From assembly GCA_050948785.1 (NCBI GenBank), contig JBMNEM010000004.1:198365-262364 (forward strand): a stretch of 64,000 nucleotides of DNA, given 5' to 3'. The translations under genes were made by a program, and so were the position numbers. The notes beneath the pieces were generated by a model. It had not been told where the DNA came from. It searched no databases and saw only the letters and a program-made list of their open reading frames with translations. Of the stretch, positions 8,397 to 17,302 are shown piece by piece. Position 1 is the stretch's first letter. Each line of letters opens with the position of its first letter. The stretch comes from JAAZMI01 sp050948785. GTDB taxonomy: Bacteria; Bacillota; Dethiobacteria; DTU022; UBA8154.

Positions 8397-8918
8397 TTAT
8401 TTCGGAACAAAGTTCGGAGCAAGAATCATGACCATATTTCTCCCCTCCATACGGGGAGCTCTCTCCACAGTACCGGTATCATTGATTTCTTTGGCCAGCT
8501 GTAAACAAAGTTTTCTACCAAGCTCAGAGTGGGTTATCTCCCTGCCGCGAAAAAAAACTGTAACTTTAACTTTATCCCCACCTTCTAAAAAGCGCACACT
8601 GTTCCGTACTTTGACCATAAAATCGTGTGTTTCAATGTTTGGGCGCATCTTCACTTCTTTTACTGTAATCGTCCGCTGCTTCTTGCGCGCTTCCCGATCC
8701 TTTTTCCGCCGTTCATATTTATATTTACCAAAATCCATAATCCGGCATACGGGTGGTCTGGCCTGCGGCGCGATATTTACAAGATCTAAATTTTTTTCCC
8801 GCGCCAATTTTAAAGCATCTTGCAATAACATAATCCCCAATTGTTCACCATTCGGATCTATAACCCTGACGTCTTTGGCCTTTATTCTCTCATTGACAAA
8901 TAATTCCTTATTGCTAAT
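8397..8918 (-). CDS. infC: Translation initiation factor IF-3, ATT start
   Basis: Prevents premature subunit joining and proofreads initiator tRNA. The N-terminal domain has VNERIKAKDVRVIDPNGEQL and the C-terminal domain has KVRNSVRFLEGGDKVKVTVFFRGRE; total about 173 aa. The real start is the ATT at 8918-8916: AGGAGGT lies nine bases upstream, and the coding sequence from there (ISNKELFVNERI) begins like other IF-3 proteins. The longer ATG-initiated frame runs through the leader terminator and is not credible. An ATT start is the classic device by which IF-3 autoregulates its own translation. Confidence 0.95.
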   Translation of the reverse strand: MSNKELFVNERIKAKDVRVIDPNGEQLGIMLLQDALKLAREKNLDLVNIAPQARPPVCRIMDFGKYKYERRKKDREARKKQRTITVKEVKMRPNIETHDFMVKVRNSVRFLEGGDKVKVTVFFRGREITHSELGRKLCLQLAKEINDTGTVERAPRMEGRNMVMILAPNFVPK

Positions 8919-8944
8919 CTTTAAGCCACCTCCTGTTTTTCCTA

Positions 8945-9095
8945 AAAAATATAAAAAAGCAGGTAAAGGCCCCACCTGCTATAAAATACCGTACCGTTAT
9001 ACGTTACGTTATCTCTGCTATCTAAATACGCATAACCCTGCTAACAGCTTAAAAAGCGTTTCAAGGTGAGAAGCGGGGGCTTCTACTTTATCGAT
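8945..9095 (-). promoter_or_regulatory. infC operon leader, candidate L20-binding attenuator
   Basis: About 150 bases of untranslated leader precede infC. It contains a perfect hairpin AGAAGC-CCCC-GCTTCT (9084-9069) near the 5' end and the terminator at 8950-8981. The arrangement matches the known L20 leader of Bacillota, in which ribosomal protein L20 stabilises a structure that lets the terminator form. L20 binding itself is inferred from family knowledge. Confidence 0.7.
8950..8981 (-). terminator. Attenuator terminator of the infC leader
   Basis: On the minus strand GCAGGT and ACCTGC (8979-8974 with 8964-8959) enclose GGGGCCTTT and are followed by TTTTTT. It lies between the promoter at 9100-9128 and the infC start, the place where L20-dependent premature termination acts in Bacillus. 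Confidence 0.85.
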
Positions 9096-9099
9096 AGTT

Positions 9100-9128
9100 A
9101 ATATATCATAAAGAAATTTCTCAGTCAA
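9100..9128 (-). promoter_or_regulatory. Promoter of infC-rpmI-rplT
   Basis: TTGACT (9128-9123) and TATATT (9105-9100) on the minus strand are 17 bases apart, in the gap after thrS. Confidence 0.8.
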
Positions 9129-9153
9129 ACAATTTTCTATTTTGGACGGCCTA

Positions 9154-11088
9154 CTACCTTCTTTCTTTGATTTCCCCTTTGATATTTTCCACAAAGACAT
9201 CCAGGGGAACAGCTCCCAGATCTTTCCCGGAGCGGAGACGTACCGCCACCGCACGGTCTTTGATTTCTCGATCACCGGCAATCAACATATAAGGGATTTT
9301 TTGGAGTTGGGCTTCGCGTATTTTATAGCCGACTTTTTCCGCACGATCATCCATTTCAGCCCGGATCCCTTCTTGCCGCAAAAGTTCCTTCACTTCTACA
9401 GCATACGGGTGCTGCCGGCTGGTGATCGGGATGACAATGACCTGCAGCGGTGCCAGCCACAGAGGAAAAGCCCCCCCATAATGTTCAATCAAGAGCGCAA
9501 AAAACCGTTCCATGGCCCCGTAAACCACCCTGTGAATCATAGCCGGGCGATGTTTTTGGCCATCCGGGCCGATGTAGCTAAGATCGAATTTCTCCGGCAT
9601 CTGGAAATCAAGCTGAATCGTTCCACACTGCCAAGTACGTCCCAGAGAATCCTTGATATGAAAATCTATCTTGGGGCCGTAAAAAGCACCATCACCCTGG
9701 TTAATATTATAAGGAATCTCCTTTTTATCCAAAACTGACTGCAGGGCCGCAGTAGCTTTTTCCCACATCTCTGCCGTGCCCATTGATTTATCCGGCCTAG
9801 TGCTCAGCTCAACATGGTAGCTAAAACCAAACGTTTTATAAAATTTGTCGACAAGCTCAATAACCGCCGTCACTTCGTCCTCAATCTGTTCCGGAAGCAT
9901 GAAAATATGGGCATCATCCTGGGTAAAAGAACGAACCCGCATCAGGCCGTGCAGGGTACCTGATTTTTCATGCCGGTGAACTAAACCCATCTCTGCAATT
10001 CTTAAGGGCAAATCACGGTAGCTGTGCAGGGCTGTATTGTAGATCAGCATGGCCCCCGGGCAGTTCATAGGCTTAATGGCATAATCCTGCCGGTCTATTT
10101 TCGTAAAATACATATTTTCCTGATAATGTTCCCAGTGTCCCGACTGCTCCCAAAGCTGCCTGTTTAAAATGATCGGGGTCTCCACCTCCAGGTAATCGGC
10201 TTTAAAATGTTCCTCCCGCCAAAATTTTTCGAGCTCACGCCGTACGATGATCCCCCGGGGGTGATAAAAAGGAAAACCGGGGCCTTCTTCATGAAAACTG
10301 AAAAGATCAAGCTCCCGTCCAAGCTTGCGGTGATCCCTTTGACGTGCTTCCTCCAGAAAATGCAGATATTCCTTCAGCATCTCCGGTGCAGGAAAAGCCG
10401 TCCCGTAAATGCGCTGCAGCATGGGCCTGTTTTCGTCTCCCCGCCAGTAGGCACCGGCCAGATTAAGCAATTTAAAAGCCTTCAACCGGCCCGTGGAAGG
10501 AAGATGCGGACCGGTACAGAGATCCCAAAACTCACCCTGCCGGTAACAGGAGATGGTTTCTTCCTCATCCAGGTCAGCAATCAACTCAACCTTGTAATCT
10601 TCCCCTTGTTTCTGAAAAAACTCCAAGGCTTCCTCCCGGCCCATTTCGATACGTTCCAGGGGCAGGTCCTCCTTGACAATCAGCTTGACCTGCTTTTCTA
10701 TTTTCTCCAGATCCTCCGGGCTGATGGGCGTTACAAAATCAAAATCGTAATAAAACCCGTTGCTGATAGGCGGCCCAATCCCGAGACGGACATCTTGATA
10801 AAGTCTTTTTACTGCCTGCGCCAGAACGTGACTGGCAGTATGATGATAAATCTGTGCACCTTCTGCATCATCAAAAGTAAGTATTTCCAGCCGGCTGTTC
10901 TCTTGCAAGGGAGTATGAAGATCAACTACTTTACCATTCATCCGGGCTGCCAGAGCCGCTTTTGGCCCTCCCCGCTCTATCTCCCCCACCAACTCTAAAA
11001 TTGTCGTTCCGGGGGAAACTTCTTTTGAACCCCAATCTTTAATCTCAATTTTTAGCTTTTTCTCCACCCGATCGCGGTTTTCTTCCAT
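9154..11088 (-). CDS. thrS: Threonine-tRNA ligase
   Basis: Charges tRNA-Thr. Domains in order: TGS (about residues 10-75), editing domain with HHTASHVLAQAVKR, class II catalytic core with zinc ligands in MNCPGAM and DDAHIF and motif 2 LVHRHEKSGTLHGLMRVRSF, and C-terminal anticodon-binding domain. The ATG at 11088 (MEENRDRVE) has AGGAG spaced seven bases away; the upstream in-frame extension is hydrophobic leader sequence and unlikely. Full length, 644 aa. The leader after its promoter is only about 60 bases, too short for a T-box. Confidence 0.97.
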   Translation of the reverse strand: MEENRDRVEKKLKIEIKDWGSKEVSPGTTILELVGEIERGGPKAALAARMNGKVVDLHTPLQENSRLEILTFDDAEGAQIYHHTASHVLAQAVKRLYQDVRLGIGPPISNGFYYDFDFVTPISPEDLEKIEKQVKLIVKEDLPLERIEMGREEALEFFQKQGEDYKVELIADLDEEETISCYRQGEFWDLCTGPHLPSTGRLKAFKLLNLAGAYWRGDENRPMLQRIYGTAFPAPEMLKEYLHFLEEARQRDHRKLGRELDLFSFHEEGPGFPFYHPRGIIVRRELEKFWREEHFKADYLEVETPIILNRQLWEQSGHWEHYQENMYFTKIDRQDYAIKPMNCPGAMLIYNTALHSYRDLPLRIAEMGLVHRHEKSGTLHGLMRVRSFTQDDAHIFMLPEQIEDEVTAVIELVDKFYKTFGFSYHVELSTRPDKSMGTAEMWEKATAALQSVLDKKEIPYNINQGDGAFYGPKIDFHIKDSLGRTWQCGTIQLDFQMPEKFDLSYIGPDGQKHRPAMIHRVVYGAMERFFALLIEHYGGAFPLWLAPLQVIVIPITSRQHPYAVEVKELLRQEGIRAEMDDRAEKVGYKIREAQLQKIPYMLIAGDREIKDRAVAVRLRSGKDLGAVPLDVFVENIKGEIKERR

Positions 11089-11153
11089 GATAACTCCTGA
11101 AACCCCCTTGCTAAGGATTAACACCGGAATAAAAATTAACCAGATCATCTTAC

Positions 11154-11182
11154 ATCATAATTCTTCTATTAGGGCCTGTCAA
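11154..11182 (-). promoter_or_regulatory. Promoter of thrS
   Basis: On the minus strand TTGACA (11182-11177), 17 bases, then TATGAT (11159-11154). It lies just after the tRNA-operon terminator. Confidence 0.85.
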
Positions 11183-11202
11183 GATCCGTGCTGGGATAAA
11201 AA

Positions 11203-11233
11203 AACAAAACCCCTGTTTTAAAAATACAGGGGT
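11203..11233 (-). terminator. Terminator of the tRNA operon
   Basis: Minus-strand stem ACCCCTGT (11233-11226) with ACAGGGGT (11217-11210), then TTTTGTTTTTTT. It ends the six-tRNA transcript before the thrS promoter. Confidence 0.88.
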
Positions 11234-11238
11234 AAATC

Positions 11239-11313
11239 TGGTGGGTCCTGTGCGGATCGAACGCACGACTTCTTCCGCGTCAAGGAAGCGCTCTCCCACT
11301 GAGCTAAGGACCC
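11239..11313 (-). tRNA. tRNA-Val (GAC)
   Basis: Cloverleaf readable on the minus strand: acceptor GGGTCCT paired with AGGACCC, anticodon loop TTGACGC, T-loop GTTCGATC, encoded CCA. Last gene of the tRNA cluster. Confidence 0.96.
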
Positions 11314-11406
11314 CTATTTTACAAGAAACCTTTATCCAAAAACCTTCTTATGATTAATGATTAGTCATCATAAGCAAAAAAAGTCTAACAACTTTATGCT
11401 TTCAGG

Positions 11407-11497
11407 TGGTGCCGGAGACCGGAATCGAACCGGTACGGTTTTCAATTAAACCGAGGGATTTTAAGTCCCTTGCGTCTGCCTATTCCGCCACTCCGGC
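11407..11497 (-). tRNA. tRNA-Leu (TAA)
   Basis: Acceptor GCCGGAG paired with CTCCGGC, long variable arm typical of Leu, anticodon in ACTTAAAAT, T-loop GTTCGATTC, encoded CCA. Minus strand. Confidence 0.96.
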
Positions 11498-11504
11498 ATA
11501 AAAA

Positions 11505-11578
11505 TGGAGGCGACACCCGGATTCGAACCGGGGATAAAGGATTTGCAGTCCTCTGCCTTACCACTTGGCTATGTCGCC
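11505..11578 (-). tRNA. tRNA-Cys (GCA)
   Basis: Acceptor GGCGACA, anticodon loop CTGCAAA, T-loop GTTCGAATC and encoded CCA on the minus strand; 74 bases. Confidence 0.96.
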
Positions 11579-11600
11579 TTTCCCTGTAACAAATAAAAAC

Positions 11601-11675
11601 TGGAGCGGAAGACGGGATTCGAACCCGCGGCCCTCGCCTTGGCAAGGCGATGCTCTACCACTGAGCCACTTCCGC
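11601..11675 (-). tRNA. tRNA-Gly (GCC)
   Basis: Acceptor GCGGAAG, anticodon loop TTGCCAA, T-loop GTTCGAATC and encoded CCA on the minus strand. Confidence 0.96.
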
Positions 11676-11681
11676 ATCATC

Positions 11682-11757
<76 letters not shown>

Positions 11758-11762
11758 AAATA

Positions 11763-11839
11763 TGGCGGAGCTGACGGGAGTCGAACCCGCGATCTCCGGC
11801 GTGACAGGCCGGCATGTTAGACCACTACACCACAGCTCC
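11763..11839 (-). tRNA. tRNA-Asp (GTC)
   Basis: Acceptor GGAGCTG paired with CAGCTCC, discriminator G, anticodon loop CTGTCAC, T-loop TTCGACT, encoded CCA. First gene of the cluster Asp-Phe-Gly-Cys-Leu-Val. Confidence 0.96.
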
Positions 11840-11852
11840 GCTTTGTAAGCTT

Positions 11853-11881
11853 AGTATACACAAAAATAAATTAAATGTCAA
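11853..11881 (-). promoter_or_regulatory. Strong promoter of the tRNA cluster
   Basis: Minus strand TTGACA (11881-11876), a 17-base A/T-rich spacer, and TATACT (11858-11853), about ten bases before tRNA-Asp. This strength is usual for stable RNA operons. Confidence 0.88.
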
Positions 11882-11948
11882 CCGGCGGGACCCCCTTTTC
11901 CTGCTCTAATTTAAGCTTCCTTGGGAATTTTCCCCACCAAAAATTAAT

Positions 11949-12470
11949 TTATCGGTTTTGGAGTAAATTTTTTTCTAATAAAGTAATAATACCGGGTAGA
12001 TCCTCCCTGGGGAGAACAGGAATTTTACTATTTTGTTTCCTGGCCTCGAGAATCTCTTTTTCATCCCCTTTGTTATAAATTACGGCCAGTAACTCCGGGG
12101 ATCTTTCCTTGAAAATCTCCTTTTGGCCGGACCAGATTACTATTTTGGGATAATCCCACCCCTTATAGCCTTCTAAAAGCACACAATCCACATCCCCGCA
12201 AAGAGGTACAATTTGCTCCGGCGCAGTATCTTTTTCTACCCGGCGAAAAATGACCAGTCTTGACGGCGAGGAGAGGGCCACTGTCTTACAGCCAACTTCC
12301 CAAAAATTGGCTGTATCACTCCCCTGTCGATCTACCTCACCATGGTCCAACGGGTCATGCTTGATCACAGCAACCCTGTAGCCCTTGGCCTGCAAAGCCT
12401 GAAGAATCTCCAGAATAAGAGTCGTTTTCCCCGTTTTGGCATAACCTGTAATAGCAAAAATCGGTATCAT
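11949..12470 (-). CDS. mobB: Molybdopterin-guanine dinucleotide biosynthesis adapter MobB
   Basis: GTP-binding accessory protein for adding GMP to molybdopterin. Walker A GYAKTGKTTL is at residues 8-17; then VIKHDPLDHGEVDRQGSDTA and DCVLLEGYK, all family signatures. Length 173 aa and start (GGAGGTT ribosome site) are normal. No other molybdenum cofactor genes are adjacent, so it stands alone here; its presence implies molybdo- or tungstoenzymes elsewhere in the genome. Confidence 0.9.
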   Translation of the reverse strand: MIPIFAITGYAKTGKTTLILEILQALQAKGYRVAVIKHDPLDHGEVDRQGSDTANFWEVGCKTVALSSPSRLVIFRRVEKDTAPEQIVPLCGDVDCVLLEGYKGWDYPKIVIWSGQKEIFKERSPELLAVIYNKGDEKEILEARKQNSKIPVLPREDLPGIITLLEKNLLQNR

Positions 12471-12593
12471 CGCTAACCTCCTGCAAAATTAATACGAAAA
12501 AATGAAAGCTTTTTTGCGGTGAAATCAAGCTTTTTTTGCAGTAAAATCAACCTTGCATTTATGGCTAACAAGTGGTAAACTTGATTGGAAAAA

Positions 12594-13160
12594 TTAGGCT
12601 CTTTTTTCAATCGCCAGTAAGGAGGGGGGGGCATTAACCTGGTTTAAAATAGCATAATGCAGGACCGTAAAACTTTTCTGCTCCAAACCTTGCAGAAAAG
12701 TTAAGAGAGCCGCTTTTTCTTCCTTTCCCCCCTCATGGCCGGTATAGCAAACAATCGTAATAACGCCTCCTGGCCGAAGCTTCCACAAGCTGGCGCCCAA
12801 AGCATCGAGGGTGGTTTGCGGCCGGGTAATAAGCGTATGATCGCCACCGGGTAAATATCCTAAATTAAACATCACAGCAGCTACCGGACTATGAATATAG
12901 TTGGCCATATGCTCATGGCCGTCCTGGATTAAATCAACGCGCGGCAGCATGTTTTCGGCCTTTAGACGCCGGTAAGTGTTCTCAATGGCTTTTTTTTGTT
13001 TATCAAAAGAAATGACCCTTCCGTTTGCACCGACCAGACGGGCTAGGAAAAGAGTATCATGGCCGTTGCCCGCCGTGGCATCTACAGCCAAATCCCCGTT
13101 TGAAACACAGGCGGAAATATATTTCCGGGCCATTTTCAGCGGTTTCTCAATAACAGGCAT
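12594..13160 (-). CDS. mnmM: Class I SAM methyltransferase, YtqB/MnmM-like
   Basis: Family formerly called rRNA_methylase (YtqB); the Bacillus member has been reported to methylate the aminomethyl group of modified wobble uridine in tRNA. Motif I is AVDATAGNGHDTLFLA (about residues 25-40), the acidic end of strand 2 is SFDKQ, and FNLGYLPGGDH is the family-specific motif. Length 188 aa is typical. GGGAGGT precedes the ATG. The tRNA role is transferred from the family. Confidence 0.82.
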   Translation of the reverse strand: MPVIEKPLKMARKYISACVSNGDLAVDATAGNGHDTLFLARLVGANGRVISFDKQKKAIENTYRRLKAENMLPRVDLIQDGHEHMANYIHSPVAAVMFNLGYLPGGDHTLITRPQTTLDALGASLWKLRPGGVITIVCYTGHEGGKEEKAALLTFLQGLEQKSFTVLHYAILNQVNAPPSLLAIEKRA

Positions 13161-13273
13161 CCTATACCTCCCTTGGCATTATGTTCAGTTAAGATCCAAA
13201 AACTTAAGCGGGGAGCTTTCTTTTTTGCCTTTCCCTGCCTCTTCATAACCACTATAACCAGAGGTGCTTGCAA

Positions 13274-14353
13274 ATGACCAAAAGAAAATCTGTTTGTTTC
13301 CTGGTGCTTTTTTTCCTCATTTTAACCTTTTTATTGGAAGGCTGCAAAGTACATACTAACCCCGAAAAACCGGCTGCTGATGCTCAACAGTCCGGCACGG
13401 AGGAAAACGAGGGCCTGAAAAATGAACCACCCGCTACCCCCGAGGAACTATCCCCTTTCACAGGCCTTCCGGCCAGCGAAATTTTTAACCGCCCTTACGC
13501 GATCATAATTGAAAATGAACGGGCCGCCAGGCCGCAAGCAGGCTTACAGGAAGCGGAACTCGTTTATGAAGCTCCGGCAGAAGGAGGCATTACCCGTTTT
13601 CTGGCCTTTTTTATCTCTCCCTTTGAAGGAGATATCGGACCGGTCCGTAGCGCCCGGCCTTATTTTGCTTATCTTGCTGATGAATACGATGGCATTCTGG
13701 CCCACTGCGGGTATTCCATCCATACAGTAGCAGTGTTGGCCGACTTAAAATTAAAACATATCAATGAAATCCCCAATCCCCTCTATTATAAAAGGCTAAA
13801 GTCCCGGAAGATGCCCCATAACTTATATACAAGTCTGCCCATGCTGGCCACCGGGGCGGAAAAATTCAATTACCTGCAAGGAAGTCCGCCGGCAGACTTT
13901 TTCCCCTTTGCAGAACACGAAAAACCGGCAGAAATTGTCTCTTCCATTGCACTGACCTTCAACTCCCGCAACAGCGTTGAATACCGCTGGAACCCCCAGG
14001 GAACATATACCCGTTATAACGATGGCAGCCTTTTTATTGACAGTAACCACGGAAAGCCCGTGGAAGTAAAAAATATTATCATCCAACTCGTCAATACCCG
14101 CATCTTTACAGAGGAGGGCCATCTGGAAATTACTTTGCTCGGCGAAGGAAAAGGCTTTTTTTTCAGCGGGGGCAATATCAAAGAAATAAAGTGGGAAAAA
14201 GATAGCTACAGTGAAAAAACACGTTTTTCAGGGGTGGATGGAAGTGATCTGCGCCTGGCGCCAGGCAATACCTGGATACACCTACTGCCACAAAGCGGCA
14301 AAGTAGAATGGCAGATGGAAAAGAATCCGGAACAAAACAAAGGAGGGGTCTAG
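13274..14353 (+). CDS. DUF3048 lipoprotein (YerB-like)
   Basis: Exported lipoprotein: basic start, hydrophobic stretch LVLFFLILTFLLEGC with lipobox LLEGC, then a low-complexity linker rich in Pro, Glu and Gln. The DUF3048 region includes SPFTGLPASE, ARPQAGLQEAELVYEAPAEG and IGPVRSARPYF, and a C-terminal domain ends with WIHLLPQSGKVEW. Starts at ATG 13274, seven bases after GAGGTG. Family function is unknown; it is common in spore-forming Bacillota. It is convergent with the DUF503 gene and overlaps its end by four bases. Confidence 0.88.
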   Translation: MTKRKSVCFLVLFFLILTFLLEGCKVHTNPEKPAADAQQSGTEENEGLKNEPPATPEELSPFTGLPASEIFNRPYAIIIENERAARPQAGLQEAELVYEAPAEGGITRFLAFFISPFEGDIGPVRSARPYFAYLADEYDGILAHCGYSIHTVAVLADLKLKHINEIPNPLYYKRLKSRKMPHNLYTSLPMLATGAEKFNYLQGSPPADFFPFAEHEKPAEIVSSIALTFNSRNSVEYRWNPQGTYTRYNDGSLFIDSNHGKPVEVKNIIIQLVNTRIFTEEGHLEITLLGEGKGFFFSGGNIKEIKWEKDSYSEKTRFSGVDGSDLRLAPGNTWIHLLPQSGKVEWQMEKNPEQNKGGV

Positions 14354-14631
14354 TATATTTCTTTATCCAGGCCGATTATTTGCACACGGGCATCCGCCTC
14401 GACAAAGTTAATAACCTTACCCATCATTTTTTCCAGGTAAGCCGTTTCATTGCTGACCAAAGCCAAGCCCAGTGCGGTCCTTTTTAAAGCTTCCAAATGC
14501 CCCACTTCGGCAATGGAAATATTGAAACGCTTCTTAAGCCTTTCTATGATGCTGCGCACAACCTGGCGTTTATCTTTTAAAGAAGCACTCTCCATTAACA
14601 ACAGTTCCATTTTACAAATACCTATAAACAT
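14350..14631 (-). CDS. DUF503 family protein (YlxP-like)
   Basis: Small protein of 93 residues starting MFIGICKMELLL, with SLKDKRQVVRSIIERLKKRF and ISIAEVGHLE, which mark DUF503. Bacillus YlxP lies in the nusA-infB-rbfA cluster and is tied to ribosome assembly; here it stands apart from those genes. The frame extends five codons further up to a TTG, but family alignment favours the ATG at 14631. Confidence 0.85.
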   Translation of the reverse strand: MFIGICKMELLLMESASLKDKRQVVRSIIERLKKRFNISIAEVGHLEALKRTALGLALVSNETAYLEKMMGKVINFVEADARVQIIGLDKEIY

Positions 14632-14863
14632 CCTCGGCCCAAGCAAAACTTTTTAACCAGGTAGAGGGAAATTTCATGGTGCTAAAGATAAGTATGGTGA
14701 AAAGCATGCGCCTCATAAGATATCCCTGATAAATACCCAACAACCAGTTAAAAAGCTTGTCAGCTTGTATCCCCCTTCCCGGCATTACAGTTGCTTTTAA
14801 AAATATTTTTATCCTGGCTACTTTTTTAACCGCTTTTTAGAGAGGCGGCTTACCCTACGAATA

Positions 14864-15691
14864 TTACAAATCGCTTCCAAAAGCCGACAAATTTTGGAGG
14901 GGAAACTTGAAGCCATCGCTGGCCGCTATAACCCTGATACCCAGCTTTTCTTCCAGGCTATGGGCCAGAAGATGGGGTTTTTGCTGCAGCATGGTCATTC
15001 CAAAATGAGTCAGGATAGCAACTTTGGGGTTTATATTTCCAATCAGCTCCGCCGCCTGATTAAAATTTAAGTGGTAAATACGATTGCTGACAAGATCCTG
15101 AAAAATAACCACGTTAAGGATTAAAAGATCAGAACCACTGTAATAATCGATTAATTCAGGGAAAAAAGCGGTATCCGCAATCAGGGAAATATTTCCGTAG
15201 GGCAGAAAGAACTTTAGGCCATATGTTTCCACCGGGTGCCGGTGCTTTACCGGCGTCCCCAGTTTAAACCCCGGACGCTGAATCAATTTACCTTCCTCCA
15301 GGCAGCCGATCTCCCCCAAAAAAGCACGAGCATACATCTGCACTACCGGGTCCGGTGGGGCAAAAGCATCCCGGGGAGCATATAAAAAACCCTTCCTGTC
15401 TCGCCCTCCGTTTGTCATCGCTTCAATCATAATGTTAACATCGTTGGAATGATCTATGTGGCGATGGGTTAAGATAATGCCGCTTAAACGAAAAGGATCA
15501 AGCTTGGGGCGAGACGATAAACACCTGACCAGTGCTCCGGGACCGGGATCGATGATCATCTCCTCACCGCCGACCGAAAGCCAGAGCCCTCCCGAAGCTC
15601 TTAGTTGTTTGGTGACCACAAAGCGGGCACCGGCCGTTCCCAAAAATTTTAGATAATCCCCCTTATATTTCTCCATCCGCTCTGTTTCCAC
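14864..15691 (-). CDS. MBL-fold metallo-hydrolase
   Basis: Zinc hydrolase of the ribonuclease Z-like or phosphodiesterase-like group. Metal-binding motif LTHRHIDHSND is near residue 76-86; later ligands probably lie in HRHPVETYGL, IADTAFFPE and LTHFGMTML. The GTG at 15691 has AAGGTGG nine bases upstream; an ATG five codons inward is the alternative. No neighbour suggests a substrate. Confidence 0.8.
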   Translation of the reverse strand: METERMEKYKGDYLKFLGTAGARFVVTKQLRASGGLWLSVGGEEMIIDPGPGALVRCLSSRPKLDPFRLSGIILTHRHIDHSNDVNIMIEAMTNGGRDRKGFLYAPRDAFAPPDPVVQMYARAFLGEIGCLEEGKLIQRPGFKLGTPVKHRHPVETYGLKFFLPYGNISLIADTAFFPELIDYYSGSDLLILNVVIFQDLVSNRIYHLNFNQAAELIGNINPKVAILTHFGMTMLQQKPHLLAHSLEEKLGIRVIAASDGFKFPLQNLSAFGSDL

Positions 15692-15946
15692 TTAATTAGG
15701 CCACCTTTTTTATTTCGGCAATAAATATATGAGCATGTATTCTCAAAAATTTTTTTCCAAAAAATCCCGTTTAATAAACAGTTCGTCAAGAAAGTTTCTG
15801 AAAAGCAAGCAGGATCCTTCCCTCCTTAGTACTATAGCACAAAAAATGTCCGGAAAAACCTGTAATAAAAAAATTTTTTCCTCAATTTTAAGTATAAATT
15901 TTCTAATTACGGGTAAGATATGAGCCGAAAGGAGGGACGACTGTTT

Positions 15947-16126
15947 ATGACTACTTTCTATATTATCCACCTTATTTTAGGTATCTGGTTAGCAATAGTC
16001 AACTTTACTCCTGTTATGGCTTCCAGTTCTTTGGCTTCCAACAATATTATCATCGGGGTAATCATTGCTCTTTACAATGCCTACTACCTCTTTGCCAGGA
16101 AAAACGTTGAAGCCGAACAATCATAA
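15947..16126 (+). CDS. Small SPW-like membrane protein
   Basis: 59 residues with two hydrophobic segments (IIHLILGIWLAIVNFTPV and NIIIGVIIALYNAYYLF), the pattern of SPW-repeat membrane proteins. The ATG at 15947 follows AAAGGAGGG by ten bases; an earlier in-frame ATG includes that ribosome site and is less likely. Stand-alone gene with its own terminator. Function unknown. Confidence 0.75.
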   Translation: MTTFYIIHLILGIWLAIVNFTPVMASSSLASNNIIIGVIIALYNAYYLFARKNVEAEQS

Positions 16127-16172
16127 AACAGATCTATTTCACTAGTCATGGTTTTTAATTTCTAAACATCAC

Positions 16173-16203
16173 AGAGACGGTAAAAACACCGTCTCTTTTT
16201 TTG
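16173..16203 (+). terminator. Terminator after the SPW-like gene
   Basis: AGAGACGGT (16173-16181), loop AAAAAC, ACCGTCTCT (16188-16196), then a T run. Perfect nine-base stem. Confidence 0.92.
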
Positions 16204-16234
16204 ATATAATTTTAACATAAAAAACTTCTCCTTG

Positions 16235-17017
16235 CTAACAATGTTTAAACTGTGCTTTCCGCTTTTCCAGAAATGACGTAACACCCTCCCTGGCATCTGC
16301 AGTCCGAAAAGCCCTATCCAACAAATCCCTCTCCACTTGGCAGCCCTCTTCCAAAGAAGTTTTCATACCCCTGTCCACTGCTTCTTTGACCAGCTGCAGA
16401 GCTTTTCCGGGTTTGGAAGCCAAAAAATGTGCCAGTTCCTTGCTGGCAGAAAGAACTTTTTTGTGTGGAACCACCTTGTTTACCAGACCAATCCGCAGTG
16501 ACTCGGCCGCCGTAATCGGTTTGCCTGAAAAGAGCATCTCCTTGGCAAAAGGAACACCTACCAGGCGGGGTAATCTTTGGGTGCCCCCGGCGCCAGGGAA
16601 TAGCCCCAGTTGAATCTCCGGTACACCCAACAAGGCCGTTTCCGAAGCGATCCGCAAATCAAATGTTAAAGCCAGTTCCAAACCTCCTCCTAGTGCCAGG
16701 CCATTAATCGCGGCAATTGTCGGTATAGGTAAATTTTCCAGATAGCCCAGGGTTTCATGTAATATTCCGGTATAGGGCAGCGTGGAAACAGAAAGATTGA
16801 TCAATTCTGCCAGCTCCTTGATATCTGCGCCGGCCATAAAAGCCTTCCCCTCTCCTGTTAAAACCATTACCCGACAGTCATCCGATTCATTAATTTCCTG
16901 CAGACATTCCTGTAGCTCCACTACAACATTGGAATTGAGAAGATTTAGAGGAGGATTATCAACGACCACAACAGCAATATTCCCCTCTTGTGCCCAGCGC
17001 ACAAAATTCCTGGACAT
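16235..17017 (-). CDS. Enoyl-CoA hydratase/isomerase (crotonase family)
   Basis: Hydrates trans-2-enoyl-CoA in fatty acid or butyrate-type metabolism. Oxyanion-hole segments are AFMAGADIKEL and NGLALGGGLELAL. Both catalytic glutamates of hydratases appear retained: in GVPEIQLGLFPGAGGTQRLP and in FAKEMLFSG. Length 260 aa is full. Ribosome site GGGGGA precedes the ATG. It is monocistronic, with no thiolase or dehydrogenase nearby. A perfect 16-base palindrome lies directly upstream. Confidence 0.9.
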   Translation of the reverse strand: MSRNFVRWAQEGNIAVVVVDNPPLNLLNSNVVVELQECLQEINESDDCRVMVLTGEGKAFMAGADIKELAELINLSVSTLPYTGILHETLGYLENLPIPTIAAINGLALGGGLELALTFDLRIASETALLGVPEIQLGLFPGAGGTQRLPRLVGVPFAKEMLFSGKPITAAESLRIGLVNKVVPHKKVLSASKELAHFLASKPGKALQLVKEAVDRGMKTSLEEGCQVERDLLDRAFRTADAREGVTSFLEKRKAQFKHC

Positions 17018-17033
17018 GCTTACATTCCCCCGT

Positions 17034-17049
17034 AATCATGATCATGATT
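17034..17049. promoter_or_regulatory. 16-base palindrome upstream of the enoyl-CoA hydratase gene
   Basis: AATCATGATCATGATT is a perfect palindrome 17 bases before the start codon at 17017. Its position suits an operator, but no repressor gene is adjacent and the protein is unknown. Confidence 0.45.
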
Positions 17050-17302
17050 GCAGCGCACCTCTCCTCGCTTGCAGGTGTTGAAAAAGAGGTCCCCATATCA
17101 AAAGAAAAAATAAAATAAACCCCCTGGCTGGCGTGTTCAGAAAGACTTCTCACCCATCCAGAGTTAATTTCTTTTACTCCGTATATTCGACGAAGCCAAC
17201 ATTATACCTGCCTTTAAAGTGGAATAGGTTTACAATCATGCCAGCATGCCGGGAAAAATCACATTCTTCTTGTCTATTCTGAGTTAAAATAACGCCGGCA
17301 TC

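Noticed and set aside
8919..8975. N-terminal extension of infC to an ATG at 8975
   Set aside because: It would be translated through the leader terminator and ribosome site, and IF-3 homologues do not have it.
11089..11182. T-box leader upstream of thrS
   Set aside because: The transcript starts near 11147, leaving about 60 bases, and no specifier hairpin or T-box motif is present.
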